A stretch of 64,000 bases of DNA from Nectonema munidae. Lineage: Eukaryota; Nematomorpha; Nectonematoida; Nectonematidae. A program made the position numbers and the translations under genes. Position 1 is the first letter of the stretch. Each line of letters opens with the position of its first letter. Shown piece by piece: positions 35,870-48,500 of this stretch. The stretch is from positions 434,001 through 498,000 of the forward strand of contig JAUIRK010000643.1 in the NCBI GenBank assembly GCA_030549495.1, given 5' to 3'. A model generated the notes under the pieces. That model made no database searches. It had not been told where the DNA came from and was given only the letters and a program-made list of their open reading frames with translations.

Positions 35870-37870
35870 GCAATATTCAGAATAATTTTTTCTAAAATTA
35901 AAGTTTTTTAAGGATTTGATTTGGGGATATCTCTAGAAAATAACATGCAAAATATATCGTGAAATTTTATTATTTAAAAATATACATCTTTACATTCAAC
36001 GCCATCTAAATTTCTCTTTGTATACTTCAAATGAGGCCTTCTATGTATCTTAGTGTGGCATACCTAACATCCTCTAACATTGAAGAAAATAAGGAATGCT
36101 CCATCTAGTCTTTGTTTAGTTATATTTGAGAAAATAGTATGATTTGTATGTAGCCGTAACTAATAAAGCTAGTAAAATCATCTTTTACTAATACAAAAAG
36201 AACCCTACTAATCTAATCAATAAGTGATACTAACTTTTTCTTCTCAATGGCCATATTCTCATTCTTTGTCACTTTTTAAATTTAATTTCATATTCTTTCG
36301 AATAATTACTTATTATTTTTTCCTTTTTTTCATCAAATGAAAGTCATTAAACATTTAAACATATAACAATGCCAAGTTAAAAAAATAGTATGGATAAAAC
36401 TCTGCTGATTCGTTCTTTTCATATATATTTTAAATTCAACACTTCTTTCAATAAAACTTTAAAACGATTGAATAAGTATACGAATGTAAAAAGATATATA
36501 GGATTTTTGAAATTAAAATCGAACTTTATTCTTCGGGGAATTTCCATCTTTTCGTATCAAATTACCTTGATGTATACACTTCTGCTAATATTGATTAAGA
36601 CTGTAGCAGAGTAATATAATCAAGGTAAAAGTATATTGTATACTTTTATAGATAATTTTTCTCAAACTATCAACATTGAAACGTATTGCCTTCATAAAAT
36701 ATCTTTAACACTCTGATCTATGCTATTAATCAATTTTTGGTTATATTCAAAAATATTATGATATATATTTTTAATCTATAATATCATTTATTTTTATATA
36801 CTTGCAGTATAAGATCTTTTTTTGCAAGAAACTTGGTGAAATCCTTTAGCTTTTTTGGATTTTTTTGAGGACTTGTCTTTCTAAGTTTTTTCTTTAGAGA
36901 AGTTGTCTTCGATAAAATATATTTTCAGAAAATATAATTTCCATATTTAGGATAGATGTTTACATGAATATGTCAAAAATATAGAAATTTATGCAAAAAA
37001 TGTCAGTATGGTAGGACTTAATTGGAAAATAAGAAATTTTATGTACTGTCTTCCAATTAATCCTGATCGAGCTTATTCGACTTTCAGAAAGACTTCTTTT
37101 AATGGTTACGTACCCCTTTGAGGACAATTATAACACCAGTATCCCAAGAAATGAAAATCGTCTGCGTAATTCTCATTTTTAAATGACAGTGTTGTACCTG
37201 AAAAGAATCCTTAGAAGGAACACTGCTGGTAAGAGTAGTTGTATCTAAGAAAGGGGCATAATTTTTTAAATTTGTTGAAAGAATTACCAACTTTAGATAT
37301 TATCATATGTTGTCTAGAGTTTGCAATAGTTAACTGGCTTTCTTCAAAAACGATTTTAAATATCGTGTAAAAGATATTATATTAAAATTTTGTTTTGAAA
37401 AATTATCATCGTTACTTAGAAATCAATACAAATCTATTATTTATTCATTTTATTAAATAATTTAAATTATTATGTTTTCTTTTCAAGCAATGAAGTTAAA
37501 ACCACTAATTTGAACAAAACAACGAATCCCTTTTCTTTCAAAACAAATAAAGAAAGGCTTCACACTTTAGGTATTTTTACTTACATTTTATTACATATTC
37601 GTTAAAAATATTACATGATAAATGAATACATGAATCAGATAACACACAATTTTCCACAGTGTGAGCAGTAGCATGGCAAAGAATTTGAACCAAGGGAGCA
37701 CCAAACTCAAATATCTTTCCTCATTTATGTGTTTTTTAAAATATGTTTGATGTCGAATTGTTATAATGACCAATATAGTGCTTTACTGATTTATTATTGG
37801 TTCATATATATGTTACATAATTATTAGTTCAAGAAAAATCCTCCGTAACTATCTAAAGCTAACTAACTAA
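35870..37870. other. Gene-poor stretch
   Basis: Short frames at 36390-36614 (plus) and 37099-37290 (minus) have no motif or splice support. A TTAG-family scrap lies near 36175-36225. Confidence 0.4.
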
Positions 37871-37879
37871 CCCTCTTAT

Positions 37880-37999
37880 TTAACCCATTTTGTATCAACT
37901 TTTCCAAAGGAAACGCAGACGATCTCTTGTTTTAAATTGAATAGAGATTACTGAAGTCGTCTGCTTTCCATTTGTGAACATTGGTACTAAAGGATTTAA
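37880..37999. mobile_element. TTAA-type MITE copy D, 120 bp
   Basis: Framed by TTAA, with ends TTAACCCATTTTGTATCA and, reverse-complemented, TTAAATCCTTTAGTACCA. Inverted core words CGCAGACGAT and GTCGTCTGC lie inside. It sits in an AACTAACT tract (37845-38045). Confidence 0.75.
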
Positions 38000-38049
38000 T
38001 AAGCTTACTAAGTAATAATTTAAATAAAACATCCCTAACTAACAAAATT

Positions 38050-39500
38050 TAAATACAAAAAAAGCTGAAAGATTATAAAAGCTTTGTGTGGCAAAAGAAC
38101 AAAGCTATTTTCATTCAGTTCTTGTGTTTTAGAAAGAGTATTTTTTTGAGGAGGTATCTCAAATCGATACTAAGAAATACACTTCATGATAAATCTCTTT
38201 GACGTTGGGTATTTATTAATTTTTTTTATCAAATTAATAAATCGTCACTAAAATTTTTATAATGTTTTTTTAATTTTTTTCATATCTTTTTTTAAATTCT
38301 TTTATTATATCCACCAAGCTCCAAGAGGTTTAAAAAGTCACTAGAGTATCTCGTTAGTTATCGCCAAAAAGTGGTCCGTCACAAATTTCATGTGGATTTG
38401 TTCAAAAATTCTGGCAATTTTTAATAATTTTTTATAAAATAAATTTTTTATTTTCATTGCTATTTAAGGTAAATTCTGAATTGTTTTGATTAGTAAAGAA
38501 CAAATGCGCGCTTGCATAAAATTGAGTATACTTTAAGTTGCAATTAAGATTAGTAAATCTGGTTAATCAATACTTAAAAGTTTTTTTGATAATGCTTATT
38601 TTATAAATAACCATATATTATACATATTTAAAGATTATTCTTAAATAGTGAAATTTAAAAGATGAACCACTTGGATACTATGTTAAAAATTCCTAGAGTC
38701 GTACTTTGCTCTTAATAATTCTATTGTGTCTCCTGATTGTTTGATTTTTTAATCTTCTTATACTTTTAAATTCGTAATATATGAATAAAATCAAATAATA
38801 GGTTTAAAGGAAATACATTTATATATTCTTGGTTTAATTTCTCGATTTTAAGTTTTGGATCGTTACGGCCTTTATCAAGAAAATTCCAAAGAATCATTCT
38901 TTTATTATAATATATTGTTTTATCGGAATGGTTTTAAAGTTAAATTGTAAATATTTTTCACTTGATATCCATATTTAAGAAAACCATTTCGATTTTTAGC
39001 TAAGAGTGTCCATATCTGGTTATGTTTTTAAGCACGTTTTGGACACTTAAAACAACTATTTAATACCATGTCAATTAGATATAGTTTTTCGAAAGATAAA
39101 TAGGAATTAAAAGTTAGACAATAGAATTATTTTACCTCTTTGAGTTTTAATCCTTTCAAATTTTACTTTCTGCCCTGTCTATAAAGGTTCTGGGTTTCTT
39201 GCATCATTTGATTGGCGCTTATACAAATCCTTATTGTTTTAATTTTATTCTTCCAGTAAAATTTTTCTCTCATTTAAAAATAGTAAAAGTTCAGTGAGTT
39301 TTATATTTTATCAGAAAAAATCGATAATTTTTATCGTTTTTAATACGTAATTCTAAATTATATACAAAGACTGACATGAAACTCTCATCGGCATCAGATG
39401 TGACCATCCAATCCTATTCATTTGTTTGTTAATTGAAATTACATAATTTTTAAGAATATTCTGTTTTTGCTTGATATACTTGGTAAAGATTAATATCATC
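38050..39500. other. Non-coding stretch upstream of the exon-pair gene
   Basis: No further exon-pair unit could be recognised here, although the first recognised exon (39517) needs a phase-1 donor upstream. Confidence 0.4.
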
Positions 39501-39516
39501 TATATTTTTTGTGTAG

Positions 39517-42500
39517 ATAAGAACGACTATGAAAGTAAGAAATCAAACAATGAGAAAGTTAATCACTTACAGTTTGGGTATTTTTTTCTTATTACTCTTT
39601 TTTGCAGATAAGAATTTTCAAAATACGAGTTAAAACATTGAGACGGTTTTTGATAATATTTTGAATTGCATAATGTTCATCTTAAGTACATCAATTATAA
39701 CTTTTATATAAATCACTTTTATAAAATAGACATTTAGCCCTAGGTGTATTTAGCAACTTATTAACCTGGCATTTTAGAAGTTAGAAGATTAAACGTTTCT
39801 AAAATGTTAGATGGCGTTAAAACTCATAAAATAAGTAAAATGGCAACCCTAACTTTTGAGTTTCCATAAATATTTTCTGTTGTTTAACATTTATTTTTAT
39901 ATTATTAATGTAACATATTCTTAAAGAGTGTACAAATTTCATTAAAATTTTTTACTTGAACTTGGGTTTTTAAATTTCATCGATTTTATGACCAAGTCTT
40001 ATAGTAGTCTGCCAAAATCATGTATCCTTTGAATGTTTTTATATACTTTTCTTGATTTTTTGTAGTCTCCCTTTGTCTTGCCATACTACTAATAAATAAT
40101 ACGCTAGAAAAAGATTTTTTCTTCTAAAATTATGTGTTTGAGTGTTTTGTTTATCCTAAATTTATATAATTTTTGAGTATAATATAATTAAAAAGCTGTG
40201 CTATTTAAAAGAAAATTCTGTCTTGGCAAGTTATTTTGTTATTACTATAATTAAAGTTTACATGCTTATTTTCTCTCCCGCTCCTAACAACAGATTAAAA
40301 ATGTAAAAAATCTAATTTACTAATTTTGAAAATATACATAAATGCAAATAAACAATTTTTTTAAAAAAAAAATCATATTTTTAATGTGAGAGATGGGGGA
40401 AGTAAAGGAGTAAATAAGTAGCTAATATTTTTGAGTGTAAATTTCATACTTTATTTAAAATATAATAGCATGTAAGTTTTTTTATTTTTTTTTTCTTAAA
40501 ATTTTGATCCTGATTTTTAGGAAACTAAGAAATAATTTTTTTTCAAATATTCCATTCAAGCTGTTTTGTTTTATAAAACGATCGAAGTAGCAAAGAAAAA
40601 AAAGAAATTTCTATATGTATCCACCACATGAAAAATAGACTTTCATAAAGATATACTGCATTTAGAAAATTTATTTATATGATTATAATGAAAAATACTT
40701 CTAATAGTAAAAAAATAACTTTGCTTATAACAATAGTATCCTACGATTAATATAATTGAAATAACATTTTAGTTTTGGGTAGTGTTATAATTTGGAGAGA
40801 ATTAATAAATACTTATCTGTTAATCAAAAAATAAAGATATTTTCAATTCATCTAAAACCATTCAATCGTTTTATATATATTTTAAAGAAATAACAAGTTT
40901 GCTGAAATGAATAGTGTAAATGAAGATTCTTTGAAGTCAGATCAGATTGAGAATGCTAAAACTAAGAGTTTTCTTTTTGATGCCTTTGGTAAGTATTTTT
41001 TTTAATTTATGATAAATAAAGAGCAGAAATTAGGAGGGTAAATTTTGCTTCTTTAAGATAAAATAATAATAATATTTTTGTCGAATAATATAAGTTTCTA
41101 TAATTAATGATACAGTAAAAACTCTTATTACGACCAACTCCACTCTATAGGAGACCTCTATTGCGACCAAAATCGTAGGTGCCACTTTTTGACTGAAAAA
41201 TAATAATTGTTTAAAATTATACAATCCTACCAACTCTTTAATCTTAGTTCCGAGCAAGATTACTGCTGTAACATTGGATTAGTCTTCCTGACTAAGACTA
41301 TTAATCCAAAATAGAAATTTTTCATTTATTATAATTGTAAAATATTTCTATATTTATTGATTTAATTTGAATTTTTATTTTTTTCAAAATTTTTGAGACT
41401 TAAATCATCTGCTTTCTTTTTCAGTGAATTTTTATATATTTAAAGCAGACGAATTTCATTTCTTTTGACAATTGACTTAGAAAAGAAGATGAAAGAAGAA
41501 TTTAATTTTGAATTAGATAAACTAGATGTGATAAAAAAAAGATGTAAACAGATTTAAATCGACACATTGGTCACTAGAAGTACCAAAGATTTTTTATACC
41601 TAAAAAGACAATGTGGTCAAATTGACCACTCTGTATAACTTATCCAAAATTTGAAAATTAGAACTATTTTATTTAAAAATAATAATAAAAAAACAATAAA
41701 AACGCCTAACAGCTATTACATATAATTAACTTCTTTTTTATGCATTTACCACATGCCATTTTTCCACACTTTTTGCACTTTTCAGTAGTTTTATTTTTAC
41801 AGCGTTTTGTTTGGCACAGTTTTCTGGTTGATGAAGATAACATTTTGTCGTCATTCAAAGAAAAGTCCGAATCACTATTGCATATTTCAACTTGATCTTT
41901 AACTAACTCTTCAATAAGATTCATAATAAATTGGCGTCTTGATATAGAAGATTTATTTATTTTCTTGTAAAGTATATAAGAATTTACCACGGCTAAATCT
42001 AAAACATTGAAAAAAAGGGCTAATGGCCATCTTCTAACTCCTGCTTTTGAAGTGTATAACTTTGTCATCTGGTCAACTATATCTACACCATACTTTGTTG
42101 AGTTATAAAACAAATTGTTTCAGGCTTTTTTTTATTATCTTGCAAAATTTTTATTGTTTTAGTATGAAGAGAACTCAAAATCAACACCATTTTGTTTTCT
42201 TTTGCTTTATACGCTGTAAGAGAAATGTTTTCATTGCAATAAAAAATTTAGGCATTTTATTAGGCTTGTGCTTCAAAAGTTCAGGAATTTCTTTCCTATT
42301 CAGCTTTATAGTTCCAACCAAACTTGTTTTTTTTTCAAGCAGTTTTTCGCACAAACTTTTGGAAGTAAAATAGTTGTCACAAGTTACATTGTAACCTTTA
42401 TTATACAGTTTGGATTGTTCAAGCAATTTATCCACTACATAATGACCAAGTTGAAGATTTCTTCTATCTTCATCTTTTCCAAGATAAGGAAATCCACCAC

Positions 42501-45500
42501 AAACATACTTTGATTCAACCTCAACAAGTAGCCAAAACTTTATGCCAAATTTATCTGGCTTGGATGGTAGGTATTGAGTAAAAGGGCACCTTGCTTTAGT
42601 AGGAAAAAGCTGTTCATCCACGCTCAAATAACAGTCAGGTGTATATGAGAGAATACAATTTTCTATAAAGATATTCCAAATATCGGAAAAAAAGTGCAAA
42701 TTTATCATTCTCAAGTCTTTTATTACGATCGCTTTTCATATCAAACCTCAGATATTTCATAATCTTTTCATACTTTAAACGTGACATAGTGTTTGAGAAA
42801 AAATTGACGCCCCATTTTTTTGACCAAAAAAGACTTGAGAGGGTAATTTTTACCCCTAAAACGCCGCGCAATATTGAAAGTGCCATAAATTTGTCAATAT
42901 CGTGCAAATCAATTTTCCAGTCATTTTCAAAATTTTTAGCTTCAAAGTTAGTACATTTTTGTATGTGTCGCAACATGTTCTCTGAAATTATGCATCGAAA
43001 AGCTGAAACAAAACTTTTATCAATATTACGAAGAGAATAATTTGTTGGACCAGATTTTACTTTGAAAACATTTTGTTGTTGTTTACGTCCATGTTCATCA
43101 GAGCAAGAAATTTCTGACCAAATTGTTCCATCTTTTCCAATCATATCATTATTATTTTGAAAGTCTACTTCTTCGGTTTCTAAGTTATTTGATGAATCTT
43201 CTGAAGTGAAAGAAGTCTCTAAATTACGGAGAGTTTCTTCATCGCTTTCGCTGGAGAGAAAATCTGAACCAGAATTATCTTCCTCGAGACTACGAATGAA
43301 TAACAACGCGTTTGCAGAGGCTTCTCTTTTATACTTAGGAAGAGGCATTGAATAAAAAATATTAAAAAATGAATTAAAAAGGACAAGCAACTGAAAACAA
43401 ATGTTTGATTGATGAGATGTCAAAATGACCACTTTGTCTTTTTAGGTATGTTAGTCTCTGCACAGAAAATTCATAAATGTTTTGAAGAACACATGTATTA
43501 AAAACATAGTATAATTATATATATTAAAAGTCACAAAGTGACTGATGATTTAATTGTTGGATTCTATATAAATTTATTGATTAAAAAGTACGATGTGGTC
43601 ATTTTGACCACTTTGTCTTTCTAGTGTTAAAAAATGAAACTTATAAACATGTAGAAGGAGGACATGGATATAGGAGTACAAATGAAGAAGGAAAAAACAT
43701 TTTAGCTTTTTGTGACAGTATGAATCTTTTTGTAACTAAAAGTTATTTTCAAAAAAACAATTGAACACAGGATTACATATAAGTCAGGAAAAGAGTCTTC
43801 AATGATTGATTATATCTTATTGCCTCCAAAAATCAAAAAACATTTAAAGAACACTAAAACTTTTCCGGGGGAGTCATGTGTTACTCAACACAGACTTATT
43901 GTATCCGATATAGTTTTTCCAAAATATGTTGAATACAAAAAGAATAGTCCCAAACTTCTCACAAAGCTTAAAACTTGGAAATTAAAAAACATAGATGTTG
44001 AAGGAAAAGTTATTAATGAAATGCGTAAATCTTTTATTTTTAAAGATGATCGTAATTTTGACGCAGATAAAATAAAAAAAATTACAAAAATTTCCCAAGT
44101 TTTAGGAGTAGACAAAAGCTCAAATAAGAAAGCACTTAGGCCTAAGTGGTTTTGGAATGAGGAAGTAAGGAACGCAATAAAGAAGAGAAGATAAGCTTTT
44201 AAGAATTGGAAAAAACTCCAAACAGAAGAAACAAAAGTCTTATATAATGAGGCTAAAAGAAGTTGCAAGAAAATTGTGATAGAAGCAAAACAAAAAAGAA
44301 TATTATATCCAGGAAAGAATCAATCTAAAGAAATTTTTAAAATTGCTAAAATGAAAAAAAGAGAAAATACTGATGTAGTAGGGATTCCGTGCTTGAAGAA
44401 TGAGAAAGGACTTTTGAAGTGTAATGTGGAAGATAAACTGTTAATCAAGAAAAATTTTGCTTATAATATTTATTTACAGAAGATGCAGCATAAATAATCT
44501 GGAAGTGTTGAATACGGTTCAAGGACCATGTGAAGCAATAATTATCGAAGAAGTTCATCAAGCTTTTTATGAAATGAAACTTAAGAAATCGGCAGGGTAT
44601 AGTAATTGTTCTTCAGAATTGTTAAAGTTATTTGAGGATAAAAATTTTCACGCTTTGAGAAGTAAAATCCAATGAATTTTAGAGGAGACACTATTCTTGA
44701 TTCTTGGAAGAAAAGTTTAATTATACAATTTATATAACTGAATGTTCAAATTACAGAACTGCAAAATACAAGATATGAAAATCGTTGAAAGAGCTCAACC
44801 GAATGAATAACAGATTTAACATAAGCAGAACACAGTTTGGATTTACAAAAGGAAAAGAACTAATGATGCTATTTCTGTTTTAAGAAAACTGATTGAAAAA
44901 AGATCAAGAAATGGAAAAGCTTTTTATTTAGCATTTATAGATTTAGAAAAAGCTTTTGATTCCGTTTTAAGGACCTTGATTCAGTGGGCTTGGAGAAAAA
45001 AAAACGTAAATGAAAGACAAGTTAGAGCTGTGATGAGTTTATATGAAAGCAAAGATAACATATGCCAAAATAGACAATTCAATCTCTAAGAAATTTTAAA
45101 TAAAACTAGGTTTGCATCAAGGCTCTCACATACACACACACACACAAATGCTAACTAGAATGCTGTCTTATATATCGCTGATATGTTATATACCATTGCC
45201 ATTTTTTTCATGAAGATTTTCATATTGTAATTCTTTTGCATTTTGAAACAGATAATCGAGATGTTGAAATTGGAAATCCAAAAATTGAACAAAAGATGAA
45301 AAATTTACAATTTGGGTAAAGTTTTAACTTATTTGCAAAATGATTTAAGATAAAGTAAATTAATTATATTAGTTTATACAATGTTTAATTTTATTTTTAA
45401 TCACAATAATAAGGAGCATTAAAGTTTCATCCAGAAGAATAAAAGAAAAATATAAAGCGTAAATAGCCGCCTATAAAATTTGCCAGAATCCAGATTTTAG

Positions 45501-48500
45501 CAGCACTGATTGGACACGTAGAAAACAATCTAAATTTCATACTTTTATCATAGCAAAAATATTCCCAGTTTGAAAACTTGACATTTAAAAAGGCAGTTTA
45601 ACAAAAATAATAATTATTATTCAAATTTTAACCCCATGTCAATGTTTAACGGTGTGTAGACTAAATGTAGAAGGACAAAATGACGAAAGGCGTGGTCTAA
45701 AAATTCCACCATGGAAAATTATAAGAAGCTATTTTTATAATGAATAAAAAATAATAACAGCCTTTTACAGTTGTCATAATTAAAAAACTAAAAAAAATTA
45801 ACAGTTGATCCACGATTAAACCTATCAGGAAATTTTAACACATTCCAAATTAAATATGGATAGTAAGATTATAATGATTATAAGAATATAACTTCGAATA
45901 ATGGCTTGACCGAAAACATAAATTTTCTATTTAATTTTTAATTTTTGAAACTAAATATAAAATAATATATTTATAGCTAACTGTCCCTTAAGCAATTTTT
46001 TGTCATAAAAATATATAAATTGAATTTTGAATAAAATTTTTATGTGCTGAATTTTTTTAGGATGGGATTTTCTGGGTGACATTTTGACAAAATATCCTGA
46101 AAATATTTATATTTTATATTAATAAACATAAAAAAAAATTGTATTGGTTAAAATACTGATTAAAATATAAATTAAGCACAAAAAATCCTTCTGAAATTTT
46201 ACATTTTTGTGAACAACCTCCCTCATGCTAATGAAACTTGGTTGAAATATACTGAATATTCGTACTTTTTTAATTTATATAATAATATAACAATTTATAA
46301 TATAAGTATTAATCATGATTGAAAAAATTTCACAAACAGAAAAAAACATAATAATAGAGATAAATAAATGATCTATAACATAATATATAAGCTTTACATG
46401 TCATTTTAAATTAACAACAAATATAGAACTAGATGAACTAGCTCAAAAATTCACGATTAATATATCAACTCACTAGCATTCTTTGAAGAAGAAGTGTTCT
46501 CGCTTTAAAAAGTAAAAAAGTTACATGAAAATTTAAATGTTAAAGCTGCCATTTTAAGAAAAGAAGAAAATTCTAATAATTATTATCTTCGTAGACTAGA
46601 TGGGCTAGATTTTGAGACCACAAACAGATATAAATATAAAATTTTTTAAAATCTTTTCAAAAGCCTGGATAATACCGACTTTTTTACCGGGAAAAAACTT
46701 GAATCTCTATTATACTCCTTAAAATTAGTTAGCAAGTTAGTTAATTAAAAAGCTGTAAAAATATCGTAATTTTTTAGGTAATTTTTTCCGTCAAAATTTT
46801 GCATTTTACCAAAAATTTTGGTATATATAAGTCACAGCCGTCTAATCTTTGTCAATGTATAGGCAAATACTTCTATATGATTCTTGAAAATAAGGTAATG
46901 ACATTGACAAGAAATACTTCATCTGTTTAAAAGAATATTTTAATCGTTTACAAATGTAAAAAAATGAACTAATACATGATTTTTTTTAATTGTTTAAATT
47001 TTAATTTTTTAGGGTGTGTTTGTTTATTTTATAATGTCATTGATTGTGTTAACTTTCCGCTTAACTTTTTTTAACTAGCAGTAAGCTCGTACCAAAAAAA
47101 ATAATCTATTTAATTTTTCTTTTAAGAAATTACAAGACTTCTGAAAATGACACTGGCAATGAAAAGTCTTTTAAGTCAGATCAAAAAGGAGTTGAAAAAT
47201 CAAAAAGTTTCTTTTTCGGTGGCTATGGTATATTCCTCTTAAATAAATAATAAAGTTAAGGTTATTTGTTTTAAATGATGTCAAACTTACCTAATTTTTA
47301 AATTTATAATTTGCCTTGAAGTTAGCTCAAGTTGACTGATTTTAACCTTCGAAAGACGAAAAAATATTTCATTAAGGCTGTTCTGCTCTGGGCAGAATTT
47401 CTCCCATCTCCTCTAAGAAAATACAGACTTTATATTATTATGTGTTAGACCGCTGGCATGTGGTTAGATATCAGGGATTTCATTCCAAAGGTTTAGGGTT
47501 CGATTCCTGATGTACACGAAATAAAATTACTTACCTAACAATAATAGGAACGCCAAAGACGATTTGTTAGTTTCTTTATTTCAAATCATCGAAAGAAACA
47601 TCTTCCAATTCCCGCTGGATGACGTTAGCGCGATCAATAACGCCTCAATTTTGGCGTGCGCAGCCACTCAAGGCGGTTGGGAAGCCGCGAGAAAACAACT
47701 CGGTACTTCCTCGATGTCACATCTGAATGTTCCACTTATTCAACCATTGCAAAATTAACCGTTTTTTCGACAAAAGGGCCCTCCAAAAGGGAAAGAAGAA
47801 AGCTAAAGATAATACTTTAATTTTTTATAATCAATGTTAAAATATATTCAAATATAAGTATATTAGTGAGATATTTGTTGTTGTTTTCCTTCAATTCAAA
47901 AACTTTTAAGTTTTGAAGTTTGATAAAAAAGTAATGGGGCCCAAATCATTTTTTCCAAAAGCCGAAAATGGGCCCTGGATCCTGGGTTAAAGAAGTCTGA
48001 TCTACTTTAAGTAGACTTTTTTTTTAAATTTATCTCCTTCTATATGTCAAATTTTATATTAAAATGAGAAGAAAATTGGTAGTGAGATGAATACAAAAAA
48101 TAAAATTTTAATCTAACTGTCTTGCTGTAATGTGATAAAAATTTCATTAGTAATTAAAATTACTTTTAATTGCATTTATTTTAGTTATTAAGGGATTAAT
48201 AAAATAAAGTTCTGTTATAACAACTCAAAATTTGGTATTATTAAGTTGGCACATGCAATGCTTTTGCCAAATAAGTTTCACACTTCACTATCAAGAGGTC
48301 ACCGACACCTCCTTTAGAAGATGAATTTTGAAATTATTTTTGGTAAAAATATGATTCGTGTAATAGAATCAATTTCAAGATTTAGATCTAATGTTATTTT
48401 TTTTACAAACATTTTAGACAACGAAGATGAACACGCTTCGAACAATGCTGATGGATCAAATGATATAAAAAACTTTTTCTCAAGGTATATTCTTATAGCT

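Noticed and set aside
42047-42513. Plus-strand frames at 42047-42513 and 42789-43040
   Set aside because: Antisense shadows of the piggyBac transposase.
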